Source: Dillenia suffruticosa
Taxonomy: Eukaryota; Streptophyta; Magnoliopsida; Dilleniales; Dilleniaceae
NCBI GenBank assembly: GCA_033439265.1
Contig: JAVTVX010000013.1
Location: forward strand, 5,606,501 to 5,670,500
Length of the DNA stretch: 64,000 bases
Reading direction: 5' to 3'
Of this stretch, positions 49,761 to 60,555 are shown piece after piece. Every line of letters starts with the position of its first letter. The first letter of the stretch is position 1. The translations under genes were made by a program, and so were the position numbers. The notes under the pieces were generated by a model. It saw nothing but the letters and a program-made list of their open reading frames with translations. It did no database searches and was not told the origin of the DNA.

Positions 49761-52700
49761 CTATCTTCTTGCGTAATCATACAAAGATATACTCCTATCT
49801 TCTAGTGGTTGGAATGCGACTGCCCAAACATGGTCTGTATGGTTGCTCATAGTTTGCACGGCTGCCTTTATGGAAAGATCCCAAAGTCTCACAGTATGGT
49901 CACTAGACCCGGTTGCTATTGCTGCACCTTCAGGACTCACATCAACACTAAACACCCAGCTTGTATGACCTGACATGGCCCCGATTAGGCTCTTTCCCTC
50001 GGCATTGTACATGTGAACATGGGCATCATCAGAGGCTGAAAAGTGTACTCTTGAATCAACAGGTGAGTAAACAAGAGATCGAACAGGCATGAAGTGGCCT
50101 TCGAGATGATGAAGGAATTTGGCACGGGCTACATCAAAGACAGAGATGGTGCCATCCATTGAGCCACACGCAATTCTTCTGCCATCTGGACTCCACGCTA
50201 CTGAGAGGACAAATTTTTTGCTGCTGGTTTTATCAGCAGGCTTGGCTCCTTCAGGATGCGGAATTGATAGTGTTGCAATAAGTTCCCATGATGAAGTATC
50301 CCAAAGCTTAATCGATGCACTCCCTCCACCAGCAACAGCTAAAGTTGTACCCTGAAAGGAAGCAATTGTTAAATATTTTCTGAACTTATAGCAATGCCGG
50401 CCACTTCACTCAACAGGAATCAGCTACTCTCTTGCTATACTATGGTGGTTAAAACAACCAAAGAAGCACAGAGTAGGCACTCTTAACTGATACATGAAGA
50501 ATTCACAATAGGAAGACCCAAAATAATCAAGTGCAGCAAGGGAAAATCAAAGGGCTAATAAATTACTACAGCACCTAACTAAGCAATTCTGCAAAAATCA
50601 ACAAGCAATCAGCTAAACCAACATCCAATGCATGATTGCTCGTCCAATAAACCATTAGAGGATATGATAGAGCATTATTATGATTAAAACAAAATGATGT
50701 TGGCTCCAACAGGTGTCATTAGATGAGCTTTGTATAGTGGGAAAAAAATGCTGCCCACAAAAGATAGCATTCAAAATTAATGAATGTGCATTGCAAGTAT
50801 AAATTATAAAAGTGCTCATTACAGATCTGAATGGTTTAAAAGCTCAGTACCACCCAGTTATGTCACTGCTGGATCACTTTAGTGCAAAGAAATTTCTACT
50901 CGGAAAAGAAAAATGCTTACCATATAGCCTATGCTGGCTGGACCCCTATCTAGAGATTTCTCTGAATTAAACAGTAATACATCCAAGAGCCAACTAAATT
51001 TAACTCTTACATGACTTATCACATGGTTTTGTCATTTCTTAGACTGATCTCACTCCTCCCTCCCATGGCGAAAAGGACTCAAAGTGAGGAACATACAAAA
51101 GGAAAAAAGAGGAGGACTGAAACAATTTGAGGAAGATGACTGTTGAATTTCAACTGCACAAATTGAAACACAACTGCCCACCATCCCCTCCATCTGGATC
51201 TATATGGCAGGGAACTCTTTCGACATTAGTGCAACATTGCATAGCACAAAGCCGATACACACTATCCCTGCTGACTTTACACAAGCATTTGTTTTAATTT
51301 CTTCTTAAATGACTGGTCTCATGGTTTAGTCAATTCTTAACTAATCTCACTCCCTCCCCAGCGAAAAGGACTCACAGTGAGGAACATACAAAAGGAAAAA
51401 ATCAGGAGGAAGTGAAACAATTTGAGGAAGATGATTATTGAATTTCAACTGTGGAAATTGAAAAACAACTCCCCACCTTCCCTTCCATCTGGATCAATAT
51501 GGCAGGGAACTCTTTCAACATCAGTGCACCATTGCTCAGTACAAAGCTGATACATGCTATCCCTCCTGACTTTACATAAGCAATTGTTTTAGTTTGTTCT
51601 CTTGAAAAAAGATGTTAGACAACAATGCACTTCACACACATTCCAAATAAATGTAGTCTATTTTAGTTTAGTCTACATTCATTACAAAGTAAACCAAGCC
51701 TAATGGGTCCCTAAATGTTGTTTGTTGATATTTATTTAGGAGTTTGGTGGAGTTCACTTGACTGAATCCATAAACCTCGAAAGTCACCTTCACTGGTACT
51801 TTTTTACTCTATTAGTATTGGTGGGGCTTGTGTAACGTGGTAGTCAAGGTCGCAATGAGGCAGCCCTCTGTTTTATTTGACGATAACTCTATTATGAATT
51901 CACAGGCCATTTTTTTAATTCAAGATATGATCTTCTTTACCAAGGAAAAGAGTAAGTTGCCCGAATTATTTTAAGATTCTATACCACAGAGCAAAGGCAA
52001 ACGGTGCCAACAGGCATAGCACCCAAAATTGACAACCATGCACTTCATACTGAAATCTCAATTAATAGCAGACACTAATTAATCTAATGTGAGGAAATCT
52101 ACAACTTGAAAAGAAAAGGGGGGTAAGGAGGAAGTGTAACTGAATAACAGTGTGAGGAAGATAATTCTTGAAATTTTCATAAACAAACAGTAGAAGGCTA
52201 TAATAAGTTAATGAAATGTAGGGAAGATGATTGTTGACATTTTCAACGGTAGAAACTGAAGAACGACTGCCCACCTTCCCCTCCATCAAGATCAATATAG
52301 CAGGGAACTCTTTCGACACTAGTGCACCTACTAATTAGCACAAAGTCGATACACACAATCCCTGCTGTCTTTACAACAACAGTTTCTTGCTGTAGTTCTC
52401 TAAGAAAGAGCCATAGTATGCCCATTGTAAAGGGAAAAAAATAAAAATAAAAAATAAAAAATAAAAAAGCTCTCGAAGCCTCATCTAGGTCACAGTTCAA
52501 CTATGACAATAGGAAATTTAGAATGTATTTACATATTAAAGTATGGAGACCCTAACCAGTAAAATCACATAAAGAACAGTTCTTTAAACATCAAATAATA
52601 TACACAACTGCAAAGAAATCTTTGCAGACTGTTAATAGATGGGTGTAAGTTATAAAAGTGTGAGGAAGATGGTTGTTGACAAAGACAGCGGCCCACCTTC

Positions 52701-53921
52701 CCCTTGGTCAAGAATAATATCGCAGGGAACCTTTGGACACTAATGCACTCATTATGTAACACAAAGTCGATAGACACAATCCTGCTGTCCTTACAAAACC
52801 AGCAGTTTTCCTTTCTTTTGTTTTTCCCCCATTGAATTAGGCACTGCATGCCTAGGAGCAAGAGAAAGTTTTGTGAAGAATTCAATCAACTTGACTCTAG
52901 TATTATTCTGATAAGTTATTACAGATTTAAACATTGACTTAGGGAGATCAGAAGCAAGTAAAAACACATCAAGAACAGTTCTTATACATCATTGGGTATG
53001 CGCAATTGCAAACAAACATTCAGAAAATAACAATCAAAGAGGGCTGCAGGCATGTAGCTGAATGAAAAGGTGGGAAGATGATTGTTGATTAATACAATAA
53101 AAGTACGACTGCCCAACTACCACCCAGTGAAGACAATATGGCAGGGAACTCTTTCAATGTTAGTGCACCCATCAACCAGAACAAAGCCGATGCACACAAT
53201 CCCTGCTATCTTTGAAAAACCAGTTGTTTTCATTGGTTTTCTTAGAATAAAACATCACATGCCTAAGAGCAAGAGAAAAACTTTTTTCGGAAAAGCTCCA
53301 ATCACATGAACCCACTTTAATTTTGGGAGGTCCGAATGGTGAAAACATTAACGTATGAAAATTATATGCTAGTAAAAACACATAAAAGTGGTACCAGGTT
53401 AAGACATTATCGAATGGAGATCACAATTCATTAAAAACAACATAAAGAACATTTCTTAAAACCTCAAAATCTCATGAAAGTAATGGCAACGCACACAACA
53501 TAGTTCTTGAATTCCACAAAAGGAATTATACCTTGGGATCAAACTGCATTTGCCAAACTTCAGAAGGAGGAGCCTCAAGAGTCGCAATCGTCGAATTGGA
53601 AGCCACATCGAAAACCCTAATGAAGCTATCAAGCGAAGCAGAAGCAGCAATGGCACCAGAAGGATGAGCACAAACAGAGACGACACCAAGACTGTGACCA
53701 GTGTTAGTCTCTTGAAGAACGAGCTCTTCTGATCGCCACAGCCTCACTGTTTCGTCCAGCGAACTAGTGAGGAGAAGTGAAGGTCGCGAGTCGGTTGCTG
53801 GAATCCATGTCGCCGCCCACACTGAATCTTCGTGTGCGTTGTCGATTGATTTGAGACCTGTGAGTTTGTAATGGGAAATTTCCTGTTTCCTTTTCTTCTT
53901 TTCTTTGGCTGGTCCTATCAT
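49761..53921 (-). CDS. VIP3: VIP3/SKI8-type WD40 protein (Paf1 complex subunit), 2 exons, 326 aa
   Basis: Exon 1 is 53532-53921 (130 codons, starting MIGPAKEKKKRKQEISHYKL) and exon 2 is 49761-50351 (196 codons plus stop), joined FDPK|GTTLAVAGG across a 3.2-kb intron. WD40 blades are visible throughout: NAHEDSVWAATWIPA, SLDETVRLWRSE, GHSLGVVSVCAHPSG, SLDSFIRVFDVAS, SVAWSPDGRRIACGSMDGTI, GHFMPVRSLVYSP, SGHTSWVFSVDVSP and SSDHTVRLWDL. VIP3 serves in the Paf1 complex (transcription elongation, H3K4/H3K36 methylation, FLC activation) and, as SKI8, in the cytoplasmic SKI-exosome. Oddities: a basic N-terminal extension before the usual KLxGLKS start, and a last blade that jumps from VAFQP to LEDRSISLYDYARR, about 17 residues short of other plant VIP3 proteins. 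No internal Met offers a later start. Confidence 0.92.
50352..53531 (-). repeat. VIP3 intron with five or more copies of a degenerate repeat
   Basis: Two 298-299-bp tandem units occupy 51010-51307 and 51308-51606. Related copies of the 180-200-bp core lie at about 52216-52410, 52659-52835 and 53070-53260, and a partial copy at about 52106-52180. Shared + strand words include GAGGAAGATGATTGTTGA, CTGCCCACCTTCCCCTCC, GGCAGGGAACTCTTTCGACA and GCCGATACACACAATCCC. The last three copies also share a GCATGCCTAGGAGCAAGAG-like extension, giving a longer unit of roughly 410-440 bp. The intron is otherwise ordinary. Confidence 0.85.
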
Positions 53922-54429
53922 TTTGCTCTCAAGAAATTTAAATATTTATAAATTTATAAATATTTAAATAATCCCAAAAAAAAAACGTTTCGTTTCATAT
54001 TTACAAAAATGTTTCTTAAAAATATATGGATTTTAAATATTTATCAATATTTTAGAATATTTATTTCCAATTTATGAATATTTTAGAATTATTTATAAAA
54101 TTATTTATTTTATATATTATTTATGAAACTTTAATATTAATTTCCCTTTGTTGGAATTTTATTAAGTATTAAAATTTATGTAAACGGTTTTACAGTTTTT
54201 AATTAAAAAAAAAAAGGAGGTTAGGCCTAACACACTCAAAACCCAATCTGAGAGTGGGCTGGACCCAAGATCGGCTACCACAGGTGCAACGAAGGCAAAT
54301 TCTAACGTTCTTGGTGTATACGAGGCCATTTACAAGACCTATGCTAGCTTAGGAAAGTAAGGCTTTGTTTCGTGCGGTGTTGATCGGTTTCTTTTCTCTC
54401 CCATTCTCCCTTTTTATGAAAAGTTGTTA
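53922..54429. other. VIP3 promoter and spacer
   Basis: Very AT-rich sequence made of TTTATAAATATTT-like words at 53938-54140, then ordinary spacer. No gene is seen. Confidence 0.45.
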
Positions 54430-54610
54430 CCAATTAACTGCTAATTGATCTAATAAAATATAATATTAGATTTTTTAATCAAATTTTTTATTTCGATTTG
54501 CGACTTAGATATGAAAAAAACTATATTGAGAGGGTAGTCCTCTTAATGGGCTACTACAAGTATCGAACCGAATTAGTCGGAATATGACTCCAGATATACA
54601 AAAAAAAAAG
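54430..54610 (+). mobile_element. SINE, family S1
   Basis: Head ATTGATCTAATAAAATATAA, B-box-like TTCGATTTGCGACTTAG, mid block GAGGGTAGTCCTCTTAATGG, tail ATCGAACCGAATTAGTCGG and ATGACTCCAGATATAC, then poly(A). It shares the GGGTAGTCCTCTTAATGG block with the copies at 33.9 and 49.6 kb. A worn GTTACCAA/GTTACAAA pair flanks it. Confidence 0.68.
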
Positions 54611-55754
54611 TGTTACAAACAGGTCCCCAACTTAAGTGGTGGAGGCCTCCCATTTCCATTCTTTTCCGATTTGATCTCACTTGATTTTTAATGCTGCGGT
54701 CATGTAAGGTACTACATCCTCCCATTCCATCCTCCCCAACGGGTCCCCAATGGTATGGTACCACAACTAGGTCATGTAAGTATACTGCGAAGTATAGAAG
54801 TAAATGTAATGTACTTTCTGACTGTTTATAGATTTCAGTGGAACTACAACGGTGGTCTGAGTTACTGCAAAAGTCGGGGCAGAAAAATTTCCATTTCCCA
54901 TATCCTTGTCAAAAGCAGCTGTATTCATTTATCTGCTCAAAACACCTTATAGATATTGAATTGTGACAAGTCCCAAGTAGAAAAAATTTAACATTGAACA
55001 TGTTTGACAATTGTTTGTCGTAAAATGAATGTTCCAAGCACAAAAGAAATCTAGATTTTTAATATACATTTGAATCCATTAGATGATTTTTTGCCCAAGC
55101 AGGAGACGTCGATCCAGTGAAGAGACTCAGGAAACAAACACAAAAGAAGAGCGGGTTGACACGGTGAAAGGAACAAAACTAAAAGAAGGGAAATCATCTA
55201 TTTCCAAAAGCAATCTAAGAGTTTTGGTTGATGATTCCTTAATATTGGGATATATGCCACCAATTAGGGCTCGTTTGTTCAAAGTTAATTAGAGCAATAC
55301 AATGTAAAATATCTCTCTCCAAACTAAAGTTAACACAAAATAGAATATGTAAAAGGTTATTTATGATCACAAGTTTTGAGTCAATTGAGAAAAGAGAAAA
55401 GCCACTTCACTCCGTAATATACATGAAATTTTGCAAATGGGCAATCAAATATGAATATTTCTAAATTAAAGCCCCCCCAAAGAGCAGTAATCTGAGAAAT
55501 CAAGCCAACGACCTGAAAGAAAGAAGAAAAAATGAGGGCTCCAAAATGAAACAAAAAACCACAATTGAAGCCCCCCATTACCAATATGTGCGCAGTATAT
55601 ATATGTTCATGGTGCTGGTGGTATAAGGGATGTAGAAAACGTGGTGCGTGTGAAAAGTTTAACCTCAAGGAAAAAATAAAGAAAAAAAAAAAGGAAGGAA
55701 GAACAAATAAGAAAAAACAAAAACGCTCAATCACAATTGGGCTGGTTTTGGGGT
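54611..55754. other. Spacer between VIP3 and the proline-rich protein gene, with the 3' UTR of the latter
   Basis: No gene is supported. 55083-55292 has an open frame of 69 codons (Arg/Glu/Lys-rich start) that I do not recognise. Confidence 0.4.
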
Positions 55755-57339
55755 TTATGAACTTGGGCCTCGGTCATGGCCCGATAGGCCCAACCCCGAT
55801 CCGTGTTTTTCTCTGTAGGAATTCATTTTCTCTAGTCTCCATCCGTCTCTGAGCCTTGCAATGAAAGTGTCGGCTTCGGCGTTAACATCTGGGCTCGGGC
55901 AGAAGACCGACCCGATTAAATCTCCTCCTTTACGAGGGGTCTCTTTTCTAGATGATTGATCCACGTCATCCAACTCCGGAGATCCACAGCGTGAGCTCTG
56001 AGTGCTCCGTATCTTAACAAAATCTCCACTCATCGCAAACTTCAGCTCCGGCGGCTTAAACAGCAGCGGAGGCGGCGGCGGCGGCGGCAGAACGGGTATC
56101 ATCGGCGAATGTCTGCCGCTGTTTAGGATTTCTTCTCTCTCGTAGTTGTTTCTCGCTCTGGCCGGCAACGGCGGCTTTCTCCTGCTGATGACTGCCGCTT
56201 GCGGTTGCTGAGGTGGAGATGGCGGAGGACGACGCGTTGGTGGTGGCGGTGGAGGTGGCGGTGGAGATACTGAGTGTACTCGCTTGCTTTTACTGCTTTT
56301 TCTGAAGAGATTGTAGAAGACAGATGGTGGTGGCGGAAGCGGCGGAGGAGGAGGCGGCGGAGACGGTGGTGGTCTGAGATTCAACGAAGAAGAATCCGGC
56401 GAAGATTCGACAGATTCGTCGCTTTGATATTGAGCATTCTTTCTCTTCTGCTTTTTCTTTTTCTTTCCCTGATTGACAAATGCCGCAAAAGCGCTCGCAA
56501 TTTCCTTAGTCGTCCCGCTCAATTTCCGTTCAAGCTTCGCTCTCTGCTCCGATAGTGGCTTCTTCCCCGCCGTATGTGGTGGAGGTGGCGCAGGCGGTGG
56601 TGCCGGTGGATTTCGCCGCTTGTTCGAATCGACGCTATTGCTCTGCTTCTCAAACATTTCTTTCCTCGAAATGGTTTTGAATGTCCGTCTTATCTTATTA
56701 GTCATCGCCATCGTTGGGGGAGGGGGCGGAGGAGGCGGTGGCTGTGCCGGAGACGGAGGACGAAATTTCTCCACCGTCTCCGGCGGAGGCTCCCTTGTCT
56801 TCTCTACAAAAGTATCAACCGGAATCTCTTTGATCTCCGATTCTACACTCGCTCTTTCCCGCTCAATCGGACGGTAGCTATTGACTCCAACATCATCAAA
56901 GAATCTGAACCGTCGGTCTCTATCTTCCCAAACCGATTCACTCCTCAGATCGGGATACGAACTAGTATTCCTTGTCAATCGCCGGATTCCGGAATCAACA
57001 ACCGTCCGATCTGGGAACTCAAACCACTGCTGAGTAATCTGTTTGGTAGAAAGGTTTCGCGTAGAAGTACCAAGTTGTTCTTCTTCAGGTTGGAAATTCG
57101 TATGGTTTTCGTCATAGCGCTTAGCAAAAAGGCCGCAAAAAATGGCGAAGAGAACAAGCAAGACATTGAGAGAGTCCCAGCTTTGCTTAACGTTGTTTGG
57201 CCTGAGGATATGGGAAGCGAGAGAGAGAAAATTAGGAATGGCGACGAAGATAAGGAGGAGAGCAAGGATTGGAACGATGATGATAAAGAGAGAGTGGTCC
57301 AGAAAGTGAGAAGACGATGAACGATTTCGATAACGAGCC

Positions 57340-57341
<2 letters not shown>
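55755..57341 (-). CDS. Proline-rich membrane protein with C-terminal DUF761-like motif, 528 aa, intronless
   Basis: A single frame opens at ATG 57341 (MARYRNRSSSSHFLDHSL). Two hydrophobic segments near the N-terminus (about residues 18-45, IIIVPILALLLIFVAIPNFL, and 57-72, SLNVLLVLFAIFCGLFAKR) suggest membrane anchoring. The middle (about 190-430) is disordered and rich in uninterrupted proline runs separated by basic blocks, formin-like or extensin-like in look but without an FH2 domain. The C-terminus has SGDFVKIRSTQSSRCGSPE, then NAEADTFIARLRDGWRLEKMNSYRE, which resembles the DUF761 motif of plant proteins whose N-terminal region is DUF4408-like. Function is unknown. The long antisense frames over this gene are compositional artefacts of the CCN-rich sequence. 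The leader carries a CT tract (GA on +, 57342-57373). Confidence 0.85.
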
Positions 57342-57379
<38 letters not shown>

Positions 57380-57560
57380 GTTATTTGATGGGAAATTTTG
57401 AAGCAGAAGCGTAGGTGATGTGGTTTGTGTTGAAGTCGCTGAATACTCGAGCTTTTCCTTGAATTCTCAAAATTGTCCTGTGCACTAGGGGGAAATTTTG
57501 GAGATGTCTCTGCCTTTTTCAATCTCACTAACTGTCATGGAACCATGCGTTGCATTGCCA
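57342..57560 (-). promoter_or_regulatory. CT-tract leader of the proline-rich protein gene
   Basis: A GA repeat on the + strand at 57342-57373 begins immediately before the start codon, so the transcript has a CT-rich leader. A short upstream frame (57528-57232, minus) overlaps the start codon in another frame; I treat it as chance. Confidence 0.45.
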
Positions 57561-59604
57561 AACTAAAATTCTTGTGAATTTTAGAAAAGTAGGATTTGAT
57601 CCAAATAGATTTAATTTTGTAAAATAAACACAATGGGGGGTTTCACCATACCATTAGCAAATAGCAATAATGCCGCAAAGGACAACATCATTTTGTTTTT
57701 GGGTTGGGTACCTAAAAATAAATTCTAATCAACTTTAGATGTCTTCGACTACAATTAAATCCTCAATATTCATTCCAAATTACAAACACACCAACTAGAA
57801 TCAAATTCTACTCGATCTACATGCTTTGAAATTAATCCATATTCCTATTCAAAAATATAAACAAATTAAAACATAATAATTAATTTTCATGATTAAAAGC
57901 CTGAATATTATTATTTTTTTTTTATATAAAAATTTGAATATGGAATTATCAACTTAAAAAAGAGAGTTTATACTACTAAACTGTCCCCTTATAGACAAGC
58001 ATGATTTTATCATTCATGATATTTGGCATGTTTGTTGGACAAAATTGTGCTCGTGATATTTCAAAAATTTCACGCCCCTTCTTGGCGGATGATCTAACCC
58101 CGAGTAAAATTAAAACTCAGAGAGAGAGAAGGAGAAGAACCTTGGTTTAGGCCATGACATCAACTCACATACATTATTTGTTATTTTAGTTTATTAAAAA
58201 TATCAAAATTTTTAATATATTTAAAGAGAATAATTATATATTACAAATTCTTCTTAACTTCTTTTTTAATTCATTTTAACAGTAATTAATTTTCAATCTA
58301 AAATTCCTAAATTAATAGTCATTTTCACTCTCTTAACTGAGAAGCAAGAATTTATTTGGTCATGCGGTATAACCTCCGAGGTTACACGTTGTCAAAAAGG
58401 GCATCAAGTAAAATTTGGCTCTTTTTCACTTTGGGACTCGTTTTGGACTCTCGACTTCAACATTGAACTTTTAATTTTGCATTTTCCCCTTTAACTTTAG
58501 GACTCTTTCGAGGAGAATTTTTGTTTCACTTTCACAGCTTTCACCACAATACAGCTGGTTTTTGTCGATATTAAATCGCCACATTTTAAGAAAATGAAGA
58601 GGGTGGACCCACATTTCTACCCCGGTTGTACTTGGGCAGCATTCTTTACCACATACTACACATTTATAGTATATTATAAAAATCTTAAAAATATCTGTAT
58701 TCATAAAAATTTAAACCTAGCAGAAGATATTTCGGTAATAATTCTTTATTATTTAGTTCCTTTATAAATATCTCGACCATCACTGGTTTTGGTTAATAAT
58801 TGAAGTTTTCTGGACCATGATCCAATTAATAAAAAGGGTTACTTATGCTCAAATTATCCATATAGAATATTTGTCCGTTTTGATAATTTAAGTTTTTTAA
58901 GGGTTTCAGATTTGATCGTAAGAAAATAAAATTATTGTTAATTTTAAATGGAATTCAAAAACATATAATTTCAGAGTTGTATAAAAGTATTTCTATTTTC
59001 TACAAATATGACCAAAATGAGAATTATGGCAAGTGGGAACAAAAATTTCTGGGGTATAAAAGTTGGGAGTGTTTCATTCTTGTCCCACCCATGTGTCCTT
59101 TCACAATTCTTTTTCCATTGATTAAAGAAAGGAAGAAAATGGTAGGACCCAATTTACTTGCTTAGCCACCACACCTACTTTTGGAAGCAAAATGTCCCTC
59201 AAACAAATGATGTGTGCGCCATGTTTCAAATTTCACCCCATTCAAATGACTAACGAACCATCCCACAAATTTTCTTTTGCAACTTTTGGTTGGCAAGTGT
59301 TTTCTCACTCCTCCAAAAGCCAAGGGTTGTTGCGTTTGAAAAAGACCCATTTTGTTTGTTTATTAGGCAGTGGAACAAACAAAAGAGATAAAAATAATTT
59401 TCATTACTAATACCAACCCTCTCCTCCTAATTTTGGTTGCCGATTTTTAATTGTTTCCGACACTACTATAATATAATCATTGTGTCAAAGAACAAACTTT
59501 TTAAATTTTGATCAATTAAGAAGTACCGTATTATTGAAAAACATTATTACCAATCTTATAGCGAAAACATCATTACCGATATCATAGAGAGAGAGAGAAT
59601 TGGT
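57561..59604. other. AT-rich spacer
   Basis: No gene is supported. Short frames at 58471-58704 and 58935-59165 have no recognisable domain. A GA tract occurs at 58119-58132. Confidence 0.45.
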
Positions 59605-59790
59605 ACGATTATTATCAGACGATTGATTTAAAAGAATAAAATATTAAATTTTTTAATTAAGTTTAATATTTAAAATTTAGAAATAAAAAAAAATTACGTT
59701 AAAAATGTTATCATTTAAATAATGTTTTCATATACGATTGTATATGATTGAATCAAATTAATTAAAATATGATTTCGAGAAGGACACTCA
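59605..59790 (+). mobile_element. SINE-like element, family S1, degenerate
   Basis: The body has 'taattaagtttaatatttaa' and the tail 'gattgaatcaaattaattaa' followed by 'aatatgatttcgag'. It is similar to the copies at 3.0 and 4.7 kb. No target-site duplication was found. Confidence 0.45.
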
Positions 59791-60361
59791 TTTCCTACGA
59801 AGTGTTCCCAAGTCTCGCCAAAGCTGGAGTCCATAGAACACAGCCTCTGTTCATATCCCACGCGTAAATTTTAAAACTGCCTTTTTATAAAAAAATCATT
59901 TTTGGCTATATCGAACCTCTTGATGATTTTAAAAATCCATCCACTCACCCAATCATTCAGGAAAAGGATGAAAAAAAATGAAATAAATTCAAAAGAAGGA
60001 GACAGGAACGGATTAATTAAGATGTCATTATCCATTCGAAGACTTTGTTGCATGTCCTTAATAATGTCAATAATTAGACTCATACTTACATTGATTATGC
60101 ATTATGACATCTCTGCTTGCTTTAACAAATCAATGATCTCTACGAAACCATGGGTACATTGATGTTAGAATTATGGAGAGAGAACTGCGAAATAAAATGT
60201 AATGTTTATGGGTTTTCTTAGATTATGAGATTTTGATTTTTAATTTTGCATTTTTAGTTCTTAGTACATCGGATTAGTAGATCATTCACGACTTTGAAAA
60301 ATTAGGGTTAACATTACTTCCTAGGTTTTACTTGTTTAACATGCACCCGTACTATATCATT

Positions 60362-60546
60362 TTTTTTTCACTATCAGTATTTGTATTTTGTTCGACTAAT
60401 TCGGTTTAAATAGTTTAAGACCTATTTTTAAGGTTAACTCTTCTAAATCTTTTTTTGTTATTTTCATAATTCAAACTTGAAATCTCTGTTTAAAAAAGTA
60501 GAATGCCCGATCATTTAACTCACTCAAAAAAATTTAGTTACCCTGT
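60362..60546 (-). mobile_element. SINE, family S1, minus orientation
   Basis: On the minus strand: GTTAAATGATCGGGCATTCT, B-box-like TTTCAAGTTTGAATTATG, tail TTAAACCGAATTAGTCGAAC and AAATACTGATAGTG, then poly(A). TATATCATT (60353-60361) and TATATCATT (60547-60555) flank it. Confidence 0.68.
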
Positions 60547-60555
60547 TATATCATT

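Noticed and set aside
56473-57320. Plus-strand frames of 134 and 248 codons (Gly/Trp/Arg-rich)
   Set aside because: They are antisense to the proline-rich gene and arise from GGN repeats opposite CCN codons.
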